DNA from: JACZWL01 sp046756445
Lineage (GTDB): Bacteria > Pseudomonadota > Gammaproteobacteria > Steroidobacterales > Woeseiaceae
Direction: 5' to 3'
DNA length: 12,274 bases
Assembly: GCA_046756445.1 (NCBI GenBank)
Contig: JBHHWI010000092.1
Location: forward strand, 1 to 12,274
In this document: one piece after another, positions 1-7,106 of the stretch
Layout: every line of letters begins with the position of its first letter
Numbering within the stretch: the stretch's first letter is position 1
Translations under genes and position numbers: made by a program
The notes under the pieces: model-generated
Database searches by the model: none
Told to the model about the DNA's origin: nothing
The model's input: only the letters and a program-made list of their open reading frames with translations

Positions 1-3
1 CTA

Positions 4-163
4 GGCCCGAAGAATGCATGAGAGTCCGGTCTGTGGCCGGGCCTCGTTGCGCCTGACTGGCCCTTCCCTCGAGCCATAGCCTGCTATGGCTCGCGGTCCA
101 GGGCTGTGTCAGTCACAACGATCTCGCACCCACATTCCCACACTCTCATGCATTCTTCGGGCC
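4..163. repeat. Large nested inverted repeat (REP/MITE-like palindromic element)
   Basis: The outer arms 4-25 and 142-163 are perfect 22-bp inverted copies. The centre is a perfect 11-bp hairpin (70-80 with 83-93, 2-nt loop, sequence around gagccatag). Between them the arms are diverged but related: the stretch near 44-57 matches the reverse complement of about 106-120 at roughly 12 of 14 bases. The whole 160 bp can therefore fold on itself. It has no ORF of its own and no T-tract beside the stem, so it is not a typical intrinsic terminator, although it could stabilise or end the transporter mRNA. The right arm lies inside the end of the MATE gene. The likely class is a non-autonomous palindromic repeat. 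The family is not identified. Confidence 0.75.
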
Positions 164-1474
164 AGCAACGAGTCGTCGACGGTAAAAGACATGCATACCG
201 ATGCCACGGCTTGCCAGGAAGCACATAAACGCAAGCCACAAGCCGTCGTTGCCGTAGGACTGCAGCGCATACCAGGCGGGCACGAACACGACGAACGCCG
301 AGATCAGCATGATGTCCCGCATCTCCTTCGCCAAAGTCGCGCCGACGAATACGCCGTCATAAAGATAGGACCACACGGCGACCAGCGGCGAAAGAATCAA
401 CCACGGCAGGTAGCGGGCTGATGTCACTCGTATGTCCGGGAGGTCGGTCAGCATCGCAATAATCCATTTGCCGGCGATCGCGAAAAAAACGCTGAAACCG
501 GCAGCGACGATGAGCGACCACCTGAGGGCCAGCGCCACGGAACGATTCAAGGCCTCCCTGTTCCTTTCGCCGACGGCCTTGCCTACGAGAGCCTCCGCGG
601 CATGCGCAAAACCGTCCAGCGCAAACGAAAGCAGATGCTGAAGGTTCATGAGAACGGCGTTCGCGGCAAGTATCAATCCGCCGAGCCGGGCGCCTTGAGC
701 CGTGATGAATGCAATGGTGAAAGCGAGCGCCATCGTCCGGACGAAAAGGTTGCCGCTGACGGAAAAGTAGGCAGTGTATTCGCGAAGCGTCGTCAGTTTC
801 GAAACGCTCCAGTGCCCCTTGTGCCGGCCCAGTTCCCTGCAGACAAAGGCAAGGCCGACCGCAATACCTGCATATTCCGCAATGACGGAAGCGAGAGCCA
901 CGCCGTCGACCCTCATTCCGACGACAATGACGAGCACAAGGTCGAGAACGATGTTCGTACTGTTGGTTACGAGCACGATGATCAACGGGACGCGGGCATT
1001 CTGCAGGCCGAGAAACCATCCAATCAGGGCATAGCTCGCCAGCGTCGCCGGCGCGCTCCAGATGCGTATAGAGAAATACTGTTCGGCGAAACCGGCTACT
1101 CTCGCATCGGGACCGATAAGTGACAGGGCCAGGGCGCCGATCGGCGCCCGAAGCAGAATCAGAGCAGTCGCGATTGCCAGGGCTACGATCAGGGCCTGTC
1201 CCAGCGCAACACGGATTCCGTCGAAGTCGTTGGCGCCGTAGCGCTGCGCGGCGATACCGGTCGTGCCCATCCGCAGGAAGTTCACGCCCATGTACAGAAA
1301 GGCGAATATCGTCGCCCCGACTGCGACTGCGCCAAGGTAGGAGGCGTCCTCGAGATGGCCGGTTACGCCGGTATCGACCATTCCGAGCAGCGGCACGGAT
1401 ATGTTCGAAAGAATCATCGGCGCAGCGATTCGCCACACGCTTCGATTGTCCGGCAGCGCGCTGCTTGAGTTCAA
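146..1474 (-). CDS. dinF: MATE-family multidrug/Na+ antiporter, DinF type
   Basis: This is an inner-membrane transporter of the multi-antimicrobial extrusion family, expected to have 12 helices and to export cationic compounds in exchange for Na+ or H+. It resembles E. coli DinF along its length: the N-terminal stretch PMILSNISVPLLGMVDTGV, then GAVAVGATIF, LRMGTTGIAAQ, LIGWFLGLQNARVPLI, ALDGFAHAAEALVG and YLYDGVFVGAT. The frame stays open to a TTG at 1573, but that start would overlap the upstream gene by 56 nt. A TTG at 1474, with a GAGAAG element 11 nt before it, gives 442 residues, the usual DinF length. TTG 1483 and GTG 1438 are alternatives. The gene lies downstream of the DUF962 gene and is probably cotranscribed with it. 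Its last five residues (GPKNA) and stop codon lie inside the inverted repeat, so the original C-terminus may have been replaced. The substrate is unknown, and there is no lexA gene or visible SOS box nearby. Confidence 0.88.
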   Translation of the reverse strand: MNSSSALPDNRSVWRIAAPMILSNISVPLLGMVDTGVTGHLEDASYLGAVAVGATIFAFLYMGVNFLRMGTTGIAAQRYGANDFDGIRVALGQALIVALAIATALILLRAPIGALALSLIGPDARVAGFAEQYFSIRIWSAPATLASYALIGWFLGLQNARVPLIIVLVTNSTNIVLDLVLVIVVGMRVDGVALASVIAEYAGIAVGLAFVCRELGRHKGHWSVSKLTTLREYTAYFSVSGNLFVRTMALAFTIAFITAQGARLGGLILAANAVLMNLQHLLSFALDGFAHAAEALVGKAVGERNREALNRSVALALRWSLIVAAGFSVFFAIAGKWIIAMLTDLPDIRVTSARYLPWLILSPLVAVWSYLYDGVFVGATLAKEMRDIMLISAFVVFVPAWYALQSYGNDGLWLAFMCFLASRGIGMHVFYRRRLVAGPKNA

Positions 1475-1517
1475 TTCGGCCAAAGCTTCTCGAAATCGGT
1501 GAACGGCGTCGCAGGCG

Positions 1518-1985
1518 TCAGTAACGAATGCCCATGCGGCGGTAAAGACGACCGAGGAGCCACACAGGGGCAATCATGATCAGCTGCATATCGCGAGCCA
1601 CCCGATGAATATCGCGCCGCGAGCCCTTGCCGAGATACAGCCCGGCGGTGCCGAGGGTGAATATCGCGATGGAAGACCAGAGAAGGGAGTTGACGACGGT
1701 GCCCAGCGCCGTGATCAGTACCGCGATCCCGACGACCAGGGGCAACATTCCGATCGCCAGCGAGATCGAAATAATGAAGTAATAGACCGTTGCCGCCATC
1801 AAGAACGCAGTGCCCCAGTTCAGGAGCGGAGATATGTTCGGGAAAGCTTCGGGAATCGGCAATGACCACAGGAAACCGACTATGCCAAATATGACCAGTG
1901 GCACGGCAATCCAGTGCAAAACTGCATTTTGCGTTTGCCTGTGATTGTTATCGTATTCTGTGAGCCAGTGTTCAGTATCCGACAT
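1518..1985 (-). CDS. Mpo1-like / DUF962 (YGL010w family) membrane protein
   Basis: The protein is 155 residues with four predicted hydrophobic segments (about 22-40, 55-79, 81-95 and 98-117). It carries the DUF962 N-terminal pattern YDNNHRQTQNAVLHWIAVP (His15, His24) and the typical ending IAPVWLLGRLYRRMGIRY. The yeast member Mpo1 is an Fe(II)-dependent dioxygenase acting on 2-hydroxy fatty acids in fatty-acid alpha-oxidation. Bacterial members are mostly uncharacterised. Members usually have a GH...E motif in the last helix-loop, but here that position reads YLGKGSRRD (Lys120), so a supposed metal ligand is missing. The ATG start is supported by an upstream in-frame gap and a purine-rich GGGTAGAG. 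A TAGAAT at 2013-2018 on this strand could be a -10 box, but no good -35 is visible. It is divergent from the lipoprotein gene and is followed by the MATE gene. The family call is good; activity is unknown. Confidence 0.8.
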   Translation of the reverse strand: MSDTEHWLTEYDNNHRQTQNAVLHWIAVPLVIFGIVGFLWSLPIPEAFPNISPLLNWGTAFLMAATVYYFIISISLAIGMLPLVVGIAVLITALGTVVNSLLWSSIAIFTLGTAGLYLGKGSRRDIHRVARDMQLIMIAPVWLLGRLYRRMGIRY

Positions 1986-2167
1986 GTACGCTCTACCCTA
2001 TGACGGGCCGCCATTCTACCCTCTTTGGAATACCGGCCGCGAAATACCCGGGAATGATTCCGTGGCAAAAAATGTGACGTGCATGCGCCGTCGTCTTCCC
2101 GGGACACGGTAAAGTTGTTGCCCTCTTCCGTATTGGATTGCTTTGAACAGCAGGATCGGGAATTCAC

Positions 2168-2842
2168 ATGGACACCAAATCGCTGAGACTCATCATTGTT
2201 ATAGCGGCCCTCACGGCAGTGCTCGGGGGCTGTACTGTTCTTGACCCATTTACGCGGGATTCCAAGACCAGCAACGCCACGAAGGGGGCGATTATCGGCG
2301 CCGCATCTGGCGCGGTTGTCGGCCTGGTCTCGGGAGACGACTCGGTCGAGCGCCGCAAGCGCGCGCTGATTGGCGCCGGTATCGGCGCCCTGGCTGGCGG
2401 CGCAATCGGTTACTACATGGATCGACAGGAAGCCAAACTCCGTGCAGAGCTCGAAGGCACTGGCGTCAGCGTCACGAGAATCGGCGACAACATCACTTTG
2501 AATATGCCAGGAAATGTAACCTTTGCGACGAACAGCTCGGATCTGAGCCCGGCGTTCTTTGACGTATTGAATTCGGTATCGAAAGTCCTGATCGAGTTCG
2601 ATCAAACCGTGGTGGAAGTCGCGGGTCACACCGACAGCGATGGAAGCACCCAATATAACCAGGGATTATCGGAACGCCGCGCACTTTCAGTCGCAGAATA
2701 CTTGCGCACACAGAATATTATGAATCAGCGACTGATGACGGTAGGCATGGGTGAACTGAGACCGGTGGCGGACAATTCCACGGATTCGGGCAAGCAGGCC
2801 AACCGCCGCGTCGAGATTACCATGGTGCCTGTCACCGCTTGA
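2168..2842 (+). CDS. OmpA-family outer-membrane lipoprotein with glycine-zipper segments (YiaD-like)
   Basis: The 224-residue precursor has a lipoprotein signal peptide: hydrophobic stretch 6-19 and lipobox L19-G-G-C22. Thr23 follows the Cys, so there is no Asp retention signal and delivery to the outer membrane is expected. Two glycine-zipper segments (about 40-56 and 67-82) form a small membrane-inserted domain. From about 108 to 222 lies an OmpA-like peptidoglycan-binding domain, with the diaminopimelate-binding pair Asp156 (GHTD) and Arg171 (LSERRA) spaced 15 apart as in E. coli OmpA. The architecture is that of YiaD and related lipoproteins, which tether the outer membrane to the cell wall. 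The start is preceded by AGGATCGGG. It is the only rightward gene in this part of the window. Its last 11 bases overlap the 3' end of gcdA on the opposite strand, and no terminator is visible after it. Confidence 0.9.
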   Translation: MDTKSLRLIIVIAALTAVLGGCTVLDPFTRDSKTSNATKGAIIGAASGAVVGLVSGDDSVERRKRALIGAGIGALAGGAIGYYMDRQEAKLRAELEGTGVSVTRIGDNITLNMPGNVTFATNSSDLSPAFFDVLNSVSKVLIEFDQTVVEVAGHTDSDGSTQYNQGLSERRALSVAEYLRTQNIMNQRLMTVGMGELRPVADNSTDSGKQANRRVEITMVPVTA

Positions 2843-4565
2843 TGACGCGCGGCAGGATCATCTGGTGGCGCGGGCAAATAGACCTCGGATTCTGATAGGC
2901 GGCGCCCGCGAAGGCCTGGAGATAAGACCGCAGCTCACTCAGCTTGACGATTTCGTCGACGAATCCATGGTGAGCACAATAAAGAGGGCCTGACGTGTCG
3001 CGATAGCGTTGCGCCAGCTCATTCATCTTCTCGACGATGGGTTCCAGCGGCCGGCCGGCGTCCTTCTCCTTGACCGCACGCCGCGCATAGGTTGCCACGG
3101 CAGCAGTCTCACCGTGCATTACTGCGATGTCGGTTGTCGCCGTACCGAGTGTAAACGCGTTGTGCCGGTTGGCGTTGGGACCACCAAGCACGTAATGGGC
3201 GGCAGCGCTGCCTTTTCTCAATACAACGAGCATCAGCGGCACTTCCGTTTGCTGGATAGAGTAAATCAGCGACTGCCCGAGCCCGAGTAGCTCGGCCCGC
3301 TCGGCCGCATCGCCGACATCGATGCCGGTGGTGTCCTGAAACCAGATCATCGGCACCCGGTCGCGGCCGCATAGCGTGACGAATTCATTCATTTTGATAA
3401 GGCCCTGGCGATACAGCTTGCCGCCTATGCCCGGGTAGTCGGCGTATTCAGGATAACCCTTGCCGAGAAAGCCCTGCCGGTTGCCGATAATACCAATGAG
3501 CATGCCGTCGATCTTGCACAGACCGGTGTACATCTCCGGTCCGTAGTCCGGGCGAAATTCCATGTGTTCGCCGCCGTCAACGAGCCGGGCGAGAACCTCG
3601 TCGAAGTCGTACACTTCCTTCTGGTTGAAGGGCAGCAGGCTGTAGATATCCTCTGCCGCGAACTTCGGAGCGGCCGGTTCGGCGACCCGGAAAAACTCCG
3701 GCGCGTAGGCCGGCATGCCCGCCATGTACTCCTTGATGCCGTCCAGTACCCCGGTCTCTTCTTCATAGACGTGAGAGAAAAACCCGGTATGGTCGTAATG
3801 CGTCTGGGCATTGCCCGGTGGCCGGCCGGCAAATTCCCGGGTTCTGGCAATTATCTCTTCGAGCATTTCCACGTCGAATCCGCCGCGAGGCGCCATTCCG
3901 GAGACAATTCCAACGCCGCCGACCGCCATGTTCGCGTCCTTGTGGGCGAGCAAGATCGTGGGGCTGATGCTTTGATACCCGCCGCCGGCCGGATTGGTAC
4001 CGTAGATTCCCGCCAGCACCGGGACGCCGGCCTGCTCGAGTTCGGCATGCCGGAAGAACGGTGTGCCGGCGCCACGCCGGTTGGCGTAGAACTTTTCCTG
4101 CTCGGGAAGTTTCGCGCCGCTGCAATTGACCAGCCAGACCAGCGGAATATTCAAGCGCCAGGCCAGATCCGTTACACGCAGGATGTTTTCAGACTGCCCG
4201 GGCAACCATGCCCCCGCCATGACCTTGTTGTCGAATCCGATGACGACGGCCCAGCGACCCTCGATCCTTGCGAGGCCATCGACGACGTTGGTCGTGCCCT
4301 CGGCGTTGTCGAGCGGGTTGTATAAACTGTGCAAGGGTCTCCAGCTGCCCTCATCGACGAGATACTCGATTCGCTGCCAGACCGTCATCCAGCCGCGTGC
4401 ATTGATCTTCTCGGTTGGGAATCCTGCTTCCTCCACTTTATTTTTTGCCGCCTCGATTGCGGCCTCGGCCTCCTGCAAAGCGACCAGGCTTTCGGCGGCG
4501 CGCTTGACGCGCCCGGTCTTGAGCGCTTTGCCGAATTCGTCCATGTGCTCGAAATACGGTCTCAT
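2832..4565 (-). CDS. gcdA: Glutaconyl-CoA decarboxylase alpha subunit (carboxyltransferase)
   Basis: This 577-residue biotin-dependent carboxyltransferase is close in length and sequence to the Acidaminococcus GcdA. It moves the gamma-carboxyl of glutaconyl-CoA onto the biotin of the carrier subunit, releasing crotonyl-CoA, on the cytoplasmic face of the membrane. It is a fused crotonase-like N and C domain protein. N half: GSWRPLHSLYNP (73-84), NCSGAKLPEQEK (147-158), NRRGAGTPFFR (162-172), GTNPAGGGYQSISP (189-202). C half: GIGGKLYRQGL, WFQDTTGIDVG, LLGLGQSLIYSIQ, LRKGSAAAHYVLGG. The C-terminus YQNPRSICPRHQMILPR is characteristic of GcdA rather than of MccB or PccB. The ATG has a GGAG 9 nt upstream and lies 15 nt after the acyl-CoA dehydrogenase stop. 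It is the last gene of the operon and overlaps the lipoprotein gene tail-to-tail by 11 bp. A related glutaconyl-like acyl-CoA substrate cannot be excluded. Confidence 0.92.
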   Translation of the reverse strand: MRPYFEHMDEFGKALKTGRVKRAAESLVALQEAEAAIEAAKNKVEEAGFPTEKINARGWMTVWQRIEYLVDEGSWRPLHSLYNPLDNAEGTTNVVDGLARIEGRWAVVIGFDNKVMAGAWLPGQSENILRVTDLAWRLNIPLVWLVNCSGAKLPEQEKFYANRRGAGTPFFRHAELEQAGVPVLAGIYGTNPAGGGYQSISPTILLAHKDANMAVGGVGIVSGMAPRGGFDVEMLEEIIARTREFAGRPPGNAQTHYDHTGFFSHVYEEETGVLDGIKEYMAGMPAYAPEFFRVAEPAAPKFAAEDIYSLLPFNQKEVYDFDEVLARLVDGGEHMEFRPDYGPEMYTGLCKIDGMLIGIIGNRQGFLGKGYPEYADYPGIGGKLYRQGLIKMNEFVTLCGRDRVPMIWFQDTTGIDVGDAAERAELLGLGQSLIYSIQQTEVPLMLVVLRKGSAAAHYVLGGPNANRHNAFTLGTATTDIAVMHGETAAVATYARRAVKEKDAGRPLEPIVEKMNELAQRYRDTSGPLYCAHHGFVDEIVKLSELRSYLQAFAGAAYQNPRSICPRHQMILPRVIKR

Positions 4566-4580
4566 TCGTATGTACTCCGA

Positions 4581-5735
4581 TCAACGATTGGTGGTATGTC
4601 CACAGGCCACACCGGATATGATCAGTTTCTGCACGTTCGAAGTTCCCTCGACGATCTGAAGCGATTTTGCATCGCGATAGAAGCGCTCCGCGGGGTACTC
4701 GGTCGAGTAGCCGTAGGAGCCGAATATCTTCATACACTCGTTGGCGGCATGGACCGCGGCTTCGGAGGCGGCAAGTTTTGCGATGGACGTCTCGTACTGA
4801 TTGGGCCGGTCCTGATCCTTGAGCCACGCAGCCCGGTAGACGAGTAGCTTCGCTGCCTCGTGCTCAACAGCCATGTCGGCAATCTGGGACTGAATCATCT
4901 GATGCTTCGAGATCGGCTTGCCGAACTGGGTGCGGTCGTTCGCGTAGTTGACCGCCAGCTCCAGAGCGCCGCCGGCTACGCCCAGCGCGCCCGCAGCGCA
5001 GTTGATTCGCGTGTTATTGAGCTGCCACATACAGATCTTGAAGCCGTCGCCCTTCTTGCCGAGCAAGGCGTCTTTGGGAATTTTCGCGCCGTCAAAAACG
5101 AATTCGCCGGTCGGTGAACAATGCAGCCCGAGCTTGGTGTCAATCGCCCTGGCGGTGCAGCCCTCAAGGTTCTTGGGCTCGATGACGAAAGCCGAGATGC
5201 CCTTGTGCCTCGCTTCCCGGTCTGTGTACGCGTAAAGCAGACCGGCATCGCCGACATGCGCATTCGATATCCATATTTTGCTGCCATGCAATTCCCAATG
5301 ATCGCCGGCGTCGACAGCATAGGTCTTCATACTCGCTACATCCGAGCCCGAGTCAGGCTCGGTCATGGCGAAGAATCCCAGTTTTTCGCCCGAGATCCAT
5401 CCGGGAATGTACTTCTCTTTCTGCGACTCGCTCCCGTACCTGGCAATGGTGAGCGCAGGTCCCAGGTTCTGCATATTGAACTGCACCCGCCAGGAAGCTG
5501 ATACACGGGCAATCTGCTCAGCCATCAGGACGGATTCCAGGAACCCCATTCCGTTGCCGCCGAGCTCATCGGGCAGCACGCAGGAAAAGAACCCCAGTTC
5601 GCCCATGCGCGCGACCCGATCGGCGCGAAATTCGTGTTTTGATTCCTCTTCCTCGAGGGTTGGCGCGATGTCTTCCTCGGCGAAACGCCGGGCGGTATCC
5701 TGTACCAGGCGCTGATCTTCGTTTAGCTCAAACAT
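4581..5735 (-). CDS. Acyl-CoA dehydrogenase, probable non-decarboxylating glutaryl-CoA dehydrogenase
   Basis: The 384-residue FAD-dependent acyl-CoA dehydrogenase has a standard layout: helical N domain (1-120), beta domain with FAMTEPDSGSD (122-132) and IWISN (154-158), and C domain with DRTQFGKPI (267-275), FGSYGYSTEYPAER and the catalytic base Glu363 in VEGTSN. Arg83 (SWRVQF) matches the arginine that binds the distal carboxylate in glutaryl-CoA dehydrogenases (human Arg94). Where decarboxylating enzymes have Glu87 and Ser95, this protein has Ala76 and Val84. Where they have Tyr just before the catalytic Glu, it has Val362. From memory, this Tyr-to-Val change marks the glutaconyl-CoA-forming enzyme of Desulfococcus. 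Position inside the gcd operon (32 nt after the carrier gene, 15 nt before gcdA) supports oxidation of glutaryl-CoA to glutaconyl-CoA. Electrons would go to electron-transfer flavoprotein, which is not encoded here. The acyl-CoA dehydrogenase call is certain; the substrate is inferred. Confidence 0.85.
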   Translation of the reverse strand: MFELNEDQRLVQDTARRFAEEDIAPTLEEEESKHEFRADRVARMGELGFFSCVLPDELGGNGMGFLESVLMAEQIARVSASWRVQFNMQNLGPALTIARYGSESQKEKYIPGWISGEKLGFFAMTEPDSGSDVASMKTYAVDAGDHWELHGSKIWISNAHVGDAGLLYAYTDREARHKGISAFVIEPKNLEGCTARAIDTKLGLHCSPTGEFVFDGAKIPKDALLGKKGDGFKICMWQLNNTRINCAAGALGVAGGALELAVNYANDRTQFGKPISKHQMIQSQIADMAVEHEAAKLLVYRAAWLKDQDRPNQYETSIAKLAASEAAVHAANECMKIFGSYGYSTEYPAERFYRDAKSLQIVEGTSNVQKLIISGVACGHTTNR

Positions 5736-5767
5736 TTTTTCGGCTCGGACACGTCATATTGTCGTGT

Positions 5768-5983
5768 TCAGTCAATTACGGCGAGCACATCATCTTCTTC
5801 GACAGCATCGCCTTCCTTGACCCTGATTTCGGATATCGTACCGTCGCAGGGGGCGTAAATGGGAATCTCCATTTTCAGGGCCTCGACGACGATAATCTGA
5901 TCGTCTTCCTCGATGGCATCACCGACCTCCACAGACACCTTCCAGATGGTGCCTGCCATCGCAGCCAGAACTTCTTGTGCCAT
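5768..5983 (-). CDS. gcdC: Minimal biotin carboxyl carrier protein (gamma subunit of glutaconyl-CoA decarboxylase)
   Basis: This 71-residue protein is a single biotinyl domain and nothing more. It has MAGTIWKVSVEVGD (9-22), the biotinylation motif EALKME with Lys37, and the matching second half APCDGTISEIRVKEGDAVEEDDVL. The Met usually found before the biotinylated Lys is Leu36; Met38 is retained. The protein should accept the carboxyl group from GcdA and swing it to GcdB. Classical GcdC is larger, with an Ala/Pro-rich linker ahead of this domain. This one resembles the free-standing BLAP-type carriers of acyl-CoA carboxylases. The ATG has an AAGGGA about 7-8 nt upstream and lies 18 nt after the gcdB stop. 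No biotin ligase gene is in the window, so biotinylation by a chromosomal BirA is assumed. The carrier role is clear; the subunit name is by context. Confidence 0.88.
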   Translation of the reverse strand: MAQEVLAAMAGTIWKVSVEVGDAIEEDDQIIVVEALKMEIPIYAPCDGTISEIRVKEGDAVEEDDVLAVID

Positions 5984-6001
5984 GTCAGATCCCTTTATAG
6001 G

Positions 6002-7105
6002 TTACCCGAGTAATGTCAGAAAGATCCCTGCCGCGATAACCGTCCCGATAACACCGGCGATGTTCGGGCCCATCGCGAACATCAGAAGATTATTCTTCTT
6101 GTCAGCCTCCGCTCCCAATCTTTGTACGACGCGCGCCGCCATCGGTACGGCGGATACGCCCGCACCGCCGACGAGCGGGTTGATCTTGTCGGATGTAAAG
6201 AGGTTTATGAGCTTTGCCAGAATAACGCCTGTTGCCGTTCCTATCATGAACGCGAACAGGCCGAGCAAGAAAATGAAAATAACCTCCTTGCGGAGAAAGG
6301 ACTCGGCGCTCATGGTTGCCCCTACGCTTAGACCCAGGAAAATCGTGACGATATTCATCAGCGAATTCTGTGCGGCATCGGTCAAGCGTTCGACGACCTT
6401 CGATTCCCGAAACAGATTACCGAGCATGAACATCGCGATTAAGGGGGCGGCTGCAGGTACGAGCAAGATAACTACCACACTCGCGGCAATCGGGAAGAAC
6501 AATTTCTCGCGGGTACCGACCTTGCGGCTCTTGGTCATGCGAATTCTGCGTTCGTTTTCAGTTGTCAGCAAACGCATCACGGGCGGCTGGATGATCGGCA
6601 CCAGGGCCATATACGAATAAGCGGCAACGGCACAGGCGCCGAGTAGTTGCGGTGCGAGTTTAGCGGTGAGAAAGATCGTCGTCGGTCCGTCCGCGCCGCC
6701 AATAATGCCGATCGATGCCGCTTCCTCGAGCGTAAAACCAACCGACGTAGCGGCAAAAAACGTAATATAGACGCCGGCCTGCGCTGCCGCTCCCAGGAAT
6801 ATCAGGCGGGGCTGAGACAGCAGCGGGCCGAAGTCCGTCAGCGCACCCAGGCCGAGAAAAATCAGCGGCGGAATGACTTCCCACTCTATGCCGTAGTGAT
6901 AGAAGCGCCAGATCAATCCTTCCCCGGGCTCCATGAGGTCGGTCAGGGGGAGGTTGGCAACCAGTATGCCGAAACCGATGGGCAGCAGGAGCAGAGGTTC
7001 GTACTTTTTACTGATCGCCAGATATATCAGACTCAGGCCGATCATCCACATCACCGCCATTGCGGGAGTGACGGCAAGAATACCCATGTGCTCGAACACG
7101 GCCAT
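6002..7105 (-). CDS. gcdB: Na+-translocating glutaconyl-CoA decarboxylase beta subunit (OadB/GcdB family)
   Basis: This polytopic inner-membrane protein decarboxylates carboxybiotin and couples it to Na+ export. The chosen ATG gives 367 residues. The frame is open to a TTG at 7144, but ATG 7105 has AGGA 5 nt upstream and begins one base after the preceding stop, so I prefer it. Residues shown to matter in oxaloacetate decarboxylase OadB are all present with exact spacing: Asp139 in GGADGPT, and Asn309, Gly313, Ser318 and Arg325 in NPLVGGAGVSAVPMAARVVQ (OadB Asp203, Asn373, Gly377, Ser382, Arg389). Hydrophobic helices cover most of the length, including 8-30, 36-51, 78-96, 101-122, 200-230, 274-300 and 340-366. 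It is the second gene of the operon, between the small gcdD-like gene and the biotin carrier gene. Confidence 0.93.
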   Translation of the reverse strand: MAVFEHMGILAVTPAMAVMWMIGLSLIYLAISKKYEPLLLLPIGFGILVANLPLTDLMEPGEGLIWRFYHYGIEWEVIPPLIFLGLGALTDFGPLLSQPRLIFLGAAAQAGVYITFFAATSVGFTLEEAASIGIIGGADGPTTIFLTAKLAPQLLGACAVAAYSYMALVPIIQPPVMRLLTTENERRIRMTKSRKVGTREKLFFPIAASVVVILLVPAAAPLIAMFMLGNLFRESKVVERLTDAAQNSLMNIVTIFLGLSVGATMSAESFLRKEVIFIFLLGLFAFMIGTATGVILAKLINLFTSDKINPLVGGAGVSAVPMAARVVQRLGAEADKKNNLLMFAMGPNIAGVIGTVIAAGIFLTLLG

Positions 7106-7106
7106 A

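Noticed and set aside
70..93. Simple intrinsic terminator for the MATE gene
   Set aside because: The 11-bp hairpin is strong, but no T-tract follows it on either strand, and it lies at the centre of a larger inverted repeat.
2051..2061. Palindrome ggaatgattcc in the divergent gap before the lipoprotein gene as an operator
   Set aside because: At 5 bp per arm it is short enough to occur by chance, and no convincing promoter could be placed next to it.
1880..2653. Minus-strand open frame of about 257 codons opposite the OmpA-lipoprotein gene
   Set aside because: The lipoprotein frame has a signal peptide, lipobox and complete OmpA domain, whereas the opposite frame gives low-complexity Arg/Ser-rich sequence and crosses the divergent promoter region.
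2832..7105. Interpretation as oxaloacetate or methylmalonyl-CoA decarboxylase
   Set aside because: OadA-type alpha subunits have a TIM-barrel carboxyltransferase, which is absent here. Methylmalonyl-CoA decarboxylase alpha subunits are shorter (about 510-520 residues) and lack the N-terminal extension and C-terminal ending seen here. The 577-residue GcdA form and the glutaryl-type dehydrogenase fit glutaconyl-CoA better.
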